Below are positions 1-6,054 of a stretch of 14,033 nucleotides of DNA, one piece after another. A program made the translations under genes and the position numbers. Origin of the DNA: Acidimicrobiales bacterium (GTDB lineage Bacteria; Actinomycetota; Acidimicrobiia; Acidimicrobiales; SZUA-35); assembly GCA_024641625.1 (NCBI GenBank), contig JAHECQ010000052.1:1-14033 (forward strand). The letters are read 5' to 3'. Every line of letters starts with the position of its first letter. The first letter of the stretch is position 1. The notes under the pieces were generated by a model. That model saw nothing but the letters and a program-made list of their open reading frames with translations. It made no database searches and was not told where the DNA came from.

Positions 1-207
1 GAGGGCTTCCCCTATCGATACGTCACCGCCGAGGGCCCGGTGGAGATCGAGGATCTTGGCGAGCTCACCTTCGCCGCCATCGAATCGATGGCTGCCCGCT
101 ATCTCGGCGCCCAGGGCGGACGCCGCTACGCCGAGCAGTTCTCGGCGGAGGATGAGGTCATGGTCAGGCTCGCTCCCGAGCACTGGCACAGCGAAGTCCT
201 CGGCTGA
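1..207 (+). CDS. C-terminal end of a probable PPOX/F420-dependent flavin-fold protein (partial)
   Basis: Frame 1 is open from the window edge to TGA at 205-207, giving 68 residues of a C-terminus whose start lies outside the window. The order of features resembles the end of small split-barrel PPOX-class F420- or FMN-dependent enzymes: a Y-R-Y-V-T-A-E-G-P-V-E-I strand, an acidic helix with a RYLG segment, then a final strand VMVRLAPEHWHSEVLG. Proteins of that class often finish with an R-P-x-R/H-W-x-S type tail. Codon use is strongly G/C at third positions, as in neighbouring genes, so it is probably a real gene. The cofactor and substrate cannot be read from this fragment, and another small oxidoreductase fold is possible. 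A 74-bp gap separates it from the monooxygenase downstream. Confidence 0.55.
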   Translation, partial: EGFPYRYVTAEGPVEIEDLGELTFAAIESMAARYLGAQGGRRYAEQFSAEDEVMVRLAPEHWHSEVLG

Positions 208-251
208 GAACGCTCCGACCAGTCGCCCGTTGGTCACGGGCGAGAGCGGTG

Positions 252-269
252 CCCCTTCTCGAAGAGGGG
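252..269. terminator. Short hairpin between the PPOX-like gene and the monooxygenase
   Basis: CCCCT (252-256) pairs with AGGGG (265-269) around an 8-nt loop, and a T-G wobble can extend the stem by one pair. It lies 45 bases after the upstream stop and directly before the proposed -10 hexamer of the next gene. It could therefore end upstream transcription or act as an operator. There is no T-tract, so the call is weak. Confidence 0.25.
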
Positions 270-275
270 TACCGT
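270..275 (+). promoter_or_regulatory. -10 hexamer for a leaderless monooxygenase transcript
   Basis: TACCGT ends 6 nt before the ATG at 282. This is the spacing expected when transcription begins at or next to the start codon. Four other genes in the window have the same arrangement. No convincing -35 box is seen. Confidence 0.45.
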
Positions 276-281
276 GGGGTC

Positions 282-1799
282 ATGACCGACATAGCGACCT
301 CCACCGCAGGTGCATCCACCGGCACTGCCCCGGGTTCGACCGAGCACTTCGACGTTCTGATCGTGGGGGCCGGCATCTCGGGTGTCGGCGGCGCCTACCA
401 CCTGCAGACCCAATGCCCGGACAAGTCGTTCGTCGTGCTCGAGACCCAAGATGGGTTCGGCGGCACCTGGAGAACCCACACCTATCCGGGCATCCGTTCC
501 GACAGCGACCTGTACACCTTCGGCTACCGCTTCAAGCCATGGACGGGCGCCCCCATTGCCACCGCCGAGGAGATCCTCCGGTACATGGGAGAGGTCGTGG
601 ACGAGAATGATCTCGGCCGCCACATTCGCTACCACCACAGGATCACCTCCGCCGTGTGGTCGACCGACGACGCCCGCTGGACCCTCAGTGGCACCCGCAC
701 CGACACCGGCGAGGCAGTGACGTTCACGGCCGACTTCCTGTGGATGTGCCAGGGCTACTACCGCCACAGCGAGGGCTACACCCCCGAGTGGCCGGGCATG
801 GACCACTTCGACGGAACGATCGTGCACCCCCAGAACTGGCCGGCCGACCTCGACTACGCCGACAAGAAGGTGGTCGTGATCGGCTCGGGAGCCACCGCCG
901 CCACGCTCATTCCCGCCATGGCTCCGAAGGCCACCCACGTCACCATGCTCCAGCGGTCGCCGACGTACTTCATCACCGGCCGCAACGCCAACGATCTGGC
1001 CGACACCCTTCGATCACTCGAGATCCCCGACGAATGGACCCACGAGATCGTTCGCCGCAAGATCCTCCACGACCAGGCTCAAATCACCCGGATGTCCTTC
1101 GATGCGCCCGACGTGCTGAGGACCGAGCTCCTCAAGGGCATCACGAACATCCTGGGGCCCGACGCCGAGATCGAGCCGCACTTCACGCCGAGTTATCGAC
1201 CCTGGCGTCAACGCATCGCCTTCGTGCCCGATGGCGATCTCTTCCACGCCGTCAAGGATGGCAAGGCGTCGGTCGTGACCGACGAGATCGAGACGTTCAC
1301 CGAGACCGGCATCCAGTTGACATCGGGCAAGCACCTCGACGCCGACATCATCGTGACCGCCACCGGGTTCAACCTCAACGTGTTGGGCGACATTGCGTTC
1401 ACCATCGACGGCGTGCCGCTCGATTTCGCCCAGACAGTCAGCTACCGGGGCACGATGTTCACCGGCATACCCAACATGGCGTGGGTGTTCGGCTACTTCC
1501 GGGCCAGTTGGACCCTGCGGGCCGACCTCATCGCCGATTTCGTCTGCCGCCTGCTCAAGCACATGGACGAACTCGGCGTCGAGATCGCCGTGCCCGAACT
1601 TCGCGAGGAGGACCGGTCGATGGCGCTGCTGCCCTGGGTCGACCCGGAGAACTTCAATCCCGGCTACCTGATGCGTGGCATGCACCTGCTCCCCAAGCAA
1701 GGCGACCGCGACCCCTGGCGACACACCCAGGACTACTGGAGCGAGAAGAACGAACTTCCCCTCATCGATCTCGACGATGGAGCGCTGCGCTACCGATAG
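282..1799 (+). CDS. ethA: EthA-like flavin monooxygenase (type I Baeyer-Villiger family)
   Basis: This is a 505-residue FAD/NADPH monooxygenase. Type I Baeyer-Villiger enzymes insert oxygen next to a carbonyl, or oxidise S or N in thioamides and sulfides. The FAD-binding GAGISG is at residues 29-34. An exact FxGxxxHxxxWP fingerprint is at 176-187 (FDGTIVHPQNWP), and the NADPH-binding GSGATA is at 201-206. From memory, many blocks align with M. tuberculosis EthA (489 aa): GGTW, YPGIRSDSD, HVTMLQRSPTY, NPxxxQR-like W-R-Q-R, VVTDEIE, TATGFNL, ASWTLRADL, CRLL and LPKQG. The start is set at ATG 282 because the fold begins about 20 residues later and a -10 hexamer sits 6 nt upstream. An in-frame GTG at 249 would add 11 residues but lies upstream of that promoter. 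No EthR-type regulator is adjacent. The native substrate is unknown; the symbol marks the family, not proven orthology. Confidence 0.88.
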   Translation: MTDIATSTAGASTGTAPGSTEHFDVLIVGAGISGVGGAYHLQTQCPDKSFVVLETQDGFGGTWRTHTYPGIRSDSDLYTFGYRFKPWTGAPIATAEEILRYMGEVVDENDLGRHIRYHHRITSAVWSTDDARWTLSGTRTDTGEAVTFTADFLWMCQGYYRHSEGYTPEWPGMDHFDGTIVHPQNWPADLDYADKKVVVIGSGATAATLIPAMAPKATHVTMLQRSPTYFITGRNANDLADTLRSLEIPDEWTHEIVRRKILHDQAQITRMSFDAPDVLRTELLKGITNILGPDAEIEPHFTPSYRPWRQRIAFVPDGDLFHAVKDGKASVVTDEIETFTETGIQLTSGKHLDADIIVTATGFNLNVLGDIAFTIDGVPLDFAQTVSYRGTMFTGIPNMAWVFGYFRASWTLRADLIADFVCRLLKHMDELGVEIAVPELREEDRSMALLPWVDPENFNPGYLMRGMHLLPKQGDRDPWRHTQDYWSEKNELPLIDLDDGALRYR

Positions 1800-1802
1800 C
1801 CA

Positions 1803-1822
1803 CTGGGCCGTCAGGCGCCCAG
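1803..1822. terminator. Hairpin shared by two convergent genes
   Basis: CTGGGC (1803-1808) pairs perfectly with GCCCAG (1817-1822) around an 8-nt loop. It sits in the 11-bp gap between the monooxygenase stop (1799) and the selenoprotein stop (1811-1813), extending into the last codons of the latter. This is a plausible bidirectional terminator of the T-less kind common in high-GC bacteria. Confidence 0.4.
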
Positions 1823-2335
1823 ACCCAGCAGCTTGTGTGCTTGCTCGAGGGTGTCGCGGGCCTTGCGTTCGAGCTCGGAGTCGGTCGCCGAAGCGATGGG
1901 ATGGTCGATGACGACGAAGGGGTAACCGGCCAAACCGAGCGCGCCCGCCATGAGTTCGGCACCGCTGACGAAGGCGCCGGTCATGATCCCCACACCCGGG
2001 GTACCGACACGCTCGGCGCTGATGGCGTCGTGCAAACTGCACGACGAGCAGCTGCCTCAATCGCCCAGGCCGGCGAACATCACCGCCCAATCGGCCGACT
2101 CGTTGATCAACTCCGCCTCGGCGGGCGCCGAGTAGTTCGACTTGGTTCGGTGCACCACCTCGGCCACCCCCCACTCGTGTCGCAGGAGCCGATCGAGATG
2201 GGCGAAGAACGGACGAGTACCCTGTTTGCCGTTCGAGATGATGCCCACCGTCGCCCCGACCAGCGTGGAGGGCCGGGCCGGCAGTTCGAAGGTGGTCGGG
2301 TCTTCGTCGAAGGTGGGATCGAGGACGGTGATCAT
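1811..2335 (-). CDS. UGSC-family selenoprotein with in-frame UGA (Sec93)
   Basis: Two minus-strand reading frames separated only by one TGA (2059-2057) form a single 174-residue protein if the UGA is read as selenocysteine. Residues 1-92 (ATG at 2335, beginning MITVLDPT) contain TLVGATVGIISNGK and a segment ending MFAGLGD. Next come Sec93-Gly94-Ser95-Cys96-Ser-Ser-Cys99 and then LHDAISAERVGTPGVGIMT, running to TGA at 1813-1811. Both halves match the UGSC (seleno)protein family as I recall it (VGLLDNGK ... GVGD-UGSC-xxx-SVHDAxELEKxGxPTV). The family is named for this U-G-S-C motif, and its biochemical role is unknown to me; Sec/Cys suggests redox chemistry. A strong hairpin follows the UGA at SECIS distance. 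No clear Shine-Dalgarno precedes the ATG, so translation may depend on the upstream gene, which is in the same phase. An ordinary gene caller would split or truncate this gene. Confidence 0.85.
2026..2046 (-). promoter_or_regulatory. Bacterial SECIS-like hairpin directing Sec insertion at UGA 2059-2057
   Basis: Read on the minus strand, CGTCGTGCA (2046-2038) and TGCACGACG (2034-2026) form a perfect 9-bp stem around the loop GTT (2037-2035). The stem starts 10 nt after the UGA and the loop 19 nt after it. The first loop base is G. Known bacterial SECIS elements are stem-loops just downstream of the UGA, with the apical loop roughly 16-37 nt away and a G in the first loop positions. The upper stem TGCA-loop-TGCA recalls E. 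coli fdhF. The hairpin lies within codons after the UGSC motif. Confidence 0.8.
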
Positions 2336-2349
2336 GTCGATGCTCGCTT

Positions 2350-2403
2350 GATCGAGAAGCAGGATGGGATCGAGAAGCAGGATGGGATCGAGAAGCAGGG
2401 TGG
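2350..2403. repeat. Three tandem 18-bp repeats between the two UGA-linked genes
   Basis: The unit GATCGAGAAGCAGGATGG occurs at 2350-2367 and 2368-2385, with one mismatch in the third copy at 2386-2403. The array lies in the 117-bp gap between the stop of the RGWTDGLP protein (2453) and the ATG of the selenoprotein (2335). On the minus strand, in the frame shared by both genes, each unit would encode LLLDPI. The unit length, a multiple of three, keeps that frame open. Confidence 0.9.
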
Positions 2404-2452
2404 GGGAGCGATCCGGAGCGCGCCCATGGCCGGGCAGCCCCGCAAGCCGGGA

Positions 2453-3550
2453 TCAGCAGTCAAGGCACACCCCGACGCCGGCAGTGGTCGCCGTCGACTT
2501 GGGACCGAGCCACGGAGGGATGACGGCGGCGAACCCGCCGGCTTCGCCGCCGGCGGAGATGACCAGCAAGTGGTCGGGGGAGGGGAGCGCACGGTATTCG
2601 TAGTGGCGGTTCTTGTCGTTGACGACCGCCGCCTTGCCCACGGCGATCCAGTCGGTGCGGCGCACCACCGCATGGTCGTACACGTACTGACGCAGATCAG
2701 CCTTCGACCACCCGGCGTCGTGGAAGACCTTCCGAAGCTGCGGTGGGATGACGACGGCATAGTTCCCGGCCCAGATGGAGTAGTTCAGCATGCTCGCCTT
2801 GATCTCGGCGACGAGGGTCATCGCCACTTCGACGGGGTCTGTGGTCCACTCGTTCATCACCTGCCGCGGTCCCGAGGCAGCAAAGGCCGTGACCGACGAG
2901 ACGCCCTCGGGCACACCACGTTCCTCCGCCAGCGAACGCCAGGGAGCGGCCCCCTCCTCGTCCTCGGCGATGCACCACGAGATCTTGCCAGGGTGTCCGA
3001 GCGTCGATCGGTCGAGTTCGCCCGGGCGGACCTCGAGCAGGTTGCGCAGGACCAGACGGACCGCTCGTCCGATGCAGATCGAGGCGCGATCCGAACCAGC
3101 CAGCACCGAGAACGACGATGCCATCCGGAGCTGGCGGCGCACCGGGCCATTGACCACCAGCAGAATGGCGCAGCCGCCGGTCGAAGCGGTCGCGCCGTGC
3201 ACCAGCAGTGCCGGATTGCAGATGGCCTCCACGGCAGCCACCACCACCGGGAAATCGGGTGGCAGACACCCGGCGAGCACGGCGTTCACGGCGACCTTCT
3301 CGGCCGACAGCGGGCGGGCCTTGACCGTCTCGACTCCCACGACGTGATCGGGAGGGAACCCGCCCCAATCCAGCATGGCATGCACCCTCGCCGGGGTCGG
3401 AGCGACGATGGGGAGGCCATCGGTCCACCCGCGGTCTCGGAAGTGCTGCTGAACCGCGTCGTCATCGGCAAGGTCGATCGTGGCCGACGAGAAGGTTTGC
3501 GAGAGAACGGTCACCCCTTGGTTGTATCCGATCACATCGGTGGCGTCCAT
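2453..3550 (-). CDS. Uncharacterised RGWTDGLP-motif protein, partner of the UGSC selenoprotein
   Basis: The 365-residue product is probably cytosolic, with no signal peptide or clear transmembrane helix. I do not know a function. Visible blocks are RGWTDGLPIVAPTPARV (from residue 40), KVAVNAVLAGCLPPDFPVVVAAVEA, a GGCAILLVVNGPVRRQL segment, SICIGRAVRLVLRN and HPGKISWCIAEDEEGAAPW. They look like those of a conserved family I recall encoded next to UGSC genes. Several Cys occur in conserved-looking positions, and the chain ends in CLDC followed directly by UGA. That UGA is in phase with the selenoprotein gene downstream, so a read-through fusion is formally possible. The start is ATG 3550, 36 bp after the hydroxylase stop. 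Its ribosome site is weak, and the GTG codons at 3535 and 3514 are alternatives. It is the middle gene of an apparent three-gene operon. Confidence 0.75.
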   Translation of the reverse strand: MDATDVIGYNQGVTVLSQTFSSATIDLADDDAVQQHFRDRGWTDGLPIVAPTPARVHAMLDWGGFPPDHVVGVETVKARPLSAEKVAVNAVLAGCLPPDFPVVVAAVEAICNPALLVHGATASTGGCAILLVVNGPVRRQLRMASSFSVLAGSDRASICIGRAVRLVLRNLLEVRPGELDRSTLGHPGKISWCIAEDEEGAAPWRSLAEERGVPEGVSSVTAFAASGPRQVMNEWTTDPVEVAMTLVAEIKASMLNYSIWAGNYAVVIPPQLRKVFHDAGWSKADLRQYVYDHAVVRRTDWIAVGKAAVVNDKNRHYEYRALPSPDHLLVISAGGEAGGFAAVIPPWLGPKSTATTAGVGVCLDC

Positions 3551-3586
3551 CGAGCCTGGTCGCCGGGCATCGGTCGAGGATCCGAG

Positions 3587-5035
3587 TCAGAGGCCCAGAA
3601 TTCGATCCACCAACTCGGCGGGACGCGTACGATCCGCCGCGAGGTTGTGCATCATCTGCTTGTTGCGAGACGCAGAGGTCAGGTAGAAGCGCTCGTAGAG
3701 GAACCCCCGCCCGGCAAGACCCGATCCGACGAAGTCCCACGCCATCCGGAAGACGGCCGAGCGCGCCTCGGCCGAGGTGGCGTCGGCGCCATGGAGCATC
3801 TCGTCGATCAGCGGCCGGAGCTCTTCGTCGTCGAGCTGTCGGCGGGTTGGCGTGGTCAGCAGGTTGTGACCGCCGATGAGGGTGATGATCTCGGCCACCC
3901 GGGGCATCCACATGGCCAGCAGGGCGCGCATCGGGTCGAGCGGCCGTCCATCGGGGAACCACGCCCCATCGGGTGGCCGCTCGAAGGCTTGCTCGATCGA
4001 GAGCTCGAGAGCGCTGCGGGTGACCTCGACATAGCAGGCGATCTCCCCGAGCATCTCGGTGGTCGCGGGGGAGTAGTCGCCGATCATCTCGGCCATACGG
4101 GTGGCCAGCCCATAGGCGAATTGCAGCTTGGTCAGCGCACGAGTGGTCGACTGCGTGGTCATGTTGATGACGAAACCGGTCTGAGGAATCGAGTTGTACA
4201 CCTCGACGTCGCCGTTGATGAACACGCGGTCCCAGGGCACGACGACATCGTCGAACAGGCAGAAGGCGTCCTGTTCGTCGAAACGCGAGGACAGAGGCTT
4301 GTCGAAGCCGTCGGCCCCCACAGCCGACAACGAGTCCCGGCACAGGAACTTGAGACCGGGCGTGTCGAGGGGAATGGCGAAGGCAATGGCGTAGTCCTCG
4401 GCACCCGGCGGAATCGGCAACGCCGGGTAGACCGTGGTCTCGTCGGCGAACGGGGCGAGGGTGGCCAGGACTCGACCGCCGCGCACGATCATGCCTTCAG
4501 CCGACTCTCCGACCTTGCGAATGGTGACCTGGTTCCCGACGATCGCTGTGTCGGTGCGTTTGTCGACCGTCGGCTGGATGATCGTGTGGGTGAGCGAGAT
4601 GTCGTCGCGGGCGAGCCTCTTCTGATAGTCGACCAGATTGGCGGCACCCACCTCGTTGCGGTTGTCGGCGCCGGCCCAGACCCAGGGGGCCGAGGCGAAG
4701 CCGGAGAACTTCATGTTCATGTAGTCAGGCGTGCGCCCCATCAGACCAACCGTGCCCTCCGACAGCCGCACCAAGCCACGATGCCGGTGGCGAATCTCAT
4801 CCCGAGACCTCGGGATGAGATGACTGATGTTGATGAGTTCACCCGTCTCTCTGTCGGGAACCAGACAGTCCTCGGCGAACTCGTGCTGGCGGTCGAAGAT
4901 GGCAGCGAGCGATTCCGCGGCGCCCGACAGCTTCGGATGCCGGGTCACGTCCTCGATGCGTTCGCCATCGACCCAGATGGCACGACGTGTCCGTTGCAGG
5001 CCCTCCAGATACTGCTTCCCCGTGCGTGCGCCCAT
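3587..5035 (-). CDS. HpaB-family (4-hydroxyphenylacetate 3-hydroxylase-like) flavin hydroxylase
   Basis: The 482-residue product is the usual length for the two-component FADH2-dependent hydroxylase/dehydratase family (HpaB, PvcC, 4-hydroxybutyryl-CoA dehydratase relatives). The N-terminal signature TGKQYLEGL ... VDGERIEDVTRHP covers residues 5-34. The family motif GLMGRTPDYMN is at 97-107, followed by the FSGFASAPWVW segment. The C-terminal helical domain ends in a RNKQMMHNLAADR region. ATG 5035 was chosen because AGAGGAG lies about 6 nt upstream and the family begins here; an earlier ATG at 5209 would run through intergenic DNA. HpaB enzymes need reduced flavin from a separate reductase, and none is encoded in this window. 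The radical dehydratase branch would need Cys/His Fe-S ligands, which I cannot confirm. As first gene of the operon it may supply or use a substrate of the RGWTDGLP and UGSC proteins. Confidence 0.85.
   Translation of the reverse strand: MGARTGKQYLEGLQRTRRAIWVDGERIEDVTRHPKLSGAAESLAAIFDRQHEFAEDCLVPDRETGELINISHLIPRSRDEIRHRHRGLVRLSEGTVGLMGRTPDYMNMKFSGFASAPWVWAGADNRNEVGAANLVDYQKRLARDDISLTHTIIQPTVDKRTDTAIVGNQVTIRKVGESAEGMIVRGGRVLATLAPFADETTVYPALPIPPGAEDYAIAFAIPLDTPGLKFLCRDSLSAVGADGFDKPLSSRFDEQDAFCLFDDVVVPWDRVFINGDVEVYNSIPQTGFVINMTTQSTTRALTKLQFAYGLATRMAEMIGDYSPATTEMLGEIACYVEVTRSALELSIEQAFERPPDGAWFPDGRPLDPMRALLAMWMPRVAEIITLIGGHNLLTTPTRRQLDDEELRPLIDEMLHGADATSAEARSAVFRMAWDFVGSGLAGRGFLYERFYLTSASRNKQMMHNLAADRTRPAELVDRILGL
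4794..4821. repeat. Perfect 13-bp inverted repeat inside the HpaB-like gene
   Basis: ATCTCATCCCGAG (4794-4806) and its exact reverse complement (4809-4821) are separated by only AC. On the minus-strand mRNA this makes a very stable hairpin covering codons for about HLIPRSRDEI (residues 72-81). No in-frame UGA precedes it, so it is not a SECIS element. Its role is unknown. Confidence 0.9.
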
Positions 5036-5283
5036 CGTGTCTCCTCTTCGGCCGCTCACCGGGTGAGCTCGTCGTCGTGCCAAGTATTGTCGTGCCGTCG
5101 CCGAGGATACCGATCGCCGGCCTGCCAATCGCTCGGCTGGGCCAGTCCGCCCGGTCACCGTCGTGCCAACCCGCTTCGAGGAGGGGATCGAGGCTGCAGC
5201 GAGACGCATGGAGTGACCCTCCGTCGATGGCGAATTGCGTCGACTGCGCAGCCTGGGCGCGCCGACGCACTAGCGTCAGGGCG
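5036..5283. promoter_or_regulatory. Divergent control region between the HpaB-like operon and the SRAP gene
   Basis: This 248-bp gap between divergent genes holds both promoters. For the minus-strand operon, AATACT (5088-5083) is the most -10-like site in the GC-rich region. It would give a leader of about 40 nt carrying the AGAGGAG ribosome site. For the plus strand, the -10-like hexamer is at 5271-5276. A 10-bp direct repeat GTCGTGCCAA occurs at 5074-5083 and 5160-5169, the first copy abutting the minus -10-like site. I see no reading frame with family signatures here. Confidence 0.4.
5271..5276 (+). promoter_or_regulatory. -10 hexamer for a leaderless SRAP transcript
   Basis: TAGCGT ends 7 nt before ATG 5284. 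No Shine-Dalgarno is needed if transcription begins at the A of the start codon. No clear -35 box is visible. Confidence 0.45.
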
Positions 5284-6054
5284 ATGTGTGGCCGCTACGT
5301 CTCGGCATCCCCGCCCGAAGAACTGGCTCGGTACTTCGCCGCGACACCTCCCGAAGAGGACCTCCCGGCCAACTACAACGTGGCCCCCACCAGCAAGGTC
5401 TATGTGGTCAGGGCCCGAGACGGGCATCGCGAGATCGACTCGTTCCGCTGGGGACTCGTGCCGTTCTGGGCCAAGGACGCCAAGATCGGCTCGAAGATGA
5501 TCAATGCGCGAAGCGAGACCGTCGCCGACAAGCCGGCGTTCCGCCGAGCATTCCGCTCGAGGCGGTGTCTGGTTCCCGCTGACGGCTTCTATGAGTGGAA
5601 GAAGGTGGGGGCCGAGGTGACGGCCCTGGCCGAACCCTCGATGAAGGGTGTGGCCAAGCCCCACAAGCAGCCGTTCTTCATCCACCGCGCCGATGGCGAA
5701 CCACTGGCGATTGCCGGCCTGTGGGAACGCTGGTACCCGAAGACGCCCGACGGATCGGACCTGCCCGGTGCCGAGCCCGTGGAGACGTGCACCATTCTCA
5801 CCACGTCGGCCAACGCAACGATGGCTCCCATCCATGACCGGATGCCCGCGCTGCTTCCCCCCGCCGTCTGGGACGAATGGCTCGACCCGTCGTCCGATGC
5901 CGATCGCCTGGGCCGCCTGCTGGTGCCCAGCCCCGACCATCTCCTGACCTTCCATCCGGTCAGCACGCTGGTCAACAGTGTTCGCAATCGCGGTGAGGAA
6001 CTGATCGCCGAGGTCCCGACCGAGCAGTCCACCGACATCGCCGAGGGTGTGTGA
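5284..6054 (+). CDS. SRAP-domain protein (YedK/HMCES-type abasic-site shield)
   Basis: The 256-residue SOS-response-associated peptidase family protein begins MCGRY. Cys2 becomes the N-terminus after Met removal and, in YedK/HMCES, forms a thiazolidine cross-link with abasic sites in single-stranded DNA. The other active-site residues are present: Asn74 in MINARSET, Glu104 in DGFYEWK and His184 in HDRMP. Also visible are the YNVAPT (31-36) and RWGLVPFW (55-62) blocks. The chain is longer than E. coli YedK (about 222 aa), partly because of extra residues at about 107-130 after the EWK motif. The start is fixed by the required Met-Cys and by the hexamer 7 nt upstream. The stop overlaps the next start as GTGA, so the DUF2079 gene is probably translated by coupling. 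I see no LexA-type box upstream. Confidence 0.92.
   Translation: MCGRYVSASPPEELARYFAATPPEEDLPANYNVAPTSKVYVVRARDGHREIDSFRWGLVPFWAKDAKIGSKMINARSETVADKPAFRRAFRSRRCLVPADGFYEWKKVGAEVTALAEPSMKGVAKPHKQPFFIHRADGEPLAIAGLWERWYPKTPDGSDLPGAEPVETCTILTTSANATMAPIHDRMPALLPPAVWDEWLDPSSDADRLGRLLVPSPDHLLTFHPVSTLVNSVRNRGEELIAEVPTEQSTDIAEGV

Noticed and set aside
249..281. Upstream GTG start for the EthA-like gene
   Set aside because: It would add 11 residues unlike the family and lies before the -10 hexamer at 270-275.
2057..2059. The UGA as an inactivating nonsense mutation (pseudogene)
   Set aside because: The UGA falls exactly at the U of the known U-G-S-C motif, conserved-looking sequence continues on both sides, and a SECIS-type hairpin follows at the right distance.
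2350..2403. CRISPR array
   Set aside because: The 18-bp units are directly adjacent with no spacers, and no cas genes are present.
2422..2435. Second SECIS element for the UGA at 2455-2453
   Set aside because: The stem is only 4-5 bp in GC-rich DNA. The spacing is acceptable but the structure is not above background, so it is kept only as a question in the findings.
2332..2760. Minus-strand frame of 142 codons containing the 18-bp repeats (PSCFSI units)
   Set aside because: Most of it overlaps the RGWTDGLP gene in another frame, it is Ser/Thr/Arg-rich, and it has no family resemblance.
5036..5209. Upstream ATG for the HpaB-like protein
   Set aside because: The added 58 residues are Arg/Ser/Thr-rich and not family-like, while ATG 5035 has a strong AGAGGAG site and begins the family N-terminus.
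656..5500. Very long open frame on the plus strand, about 1,600 codons
   Set aside because: It runs through the monooxygenase out of frame and antisense to the three operon genes and the divergent promoter region. The product is Arg/His/Pro-rich with no family signature. It is a by-product of high GC content.
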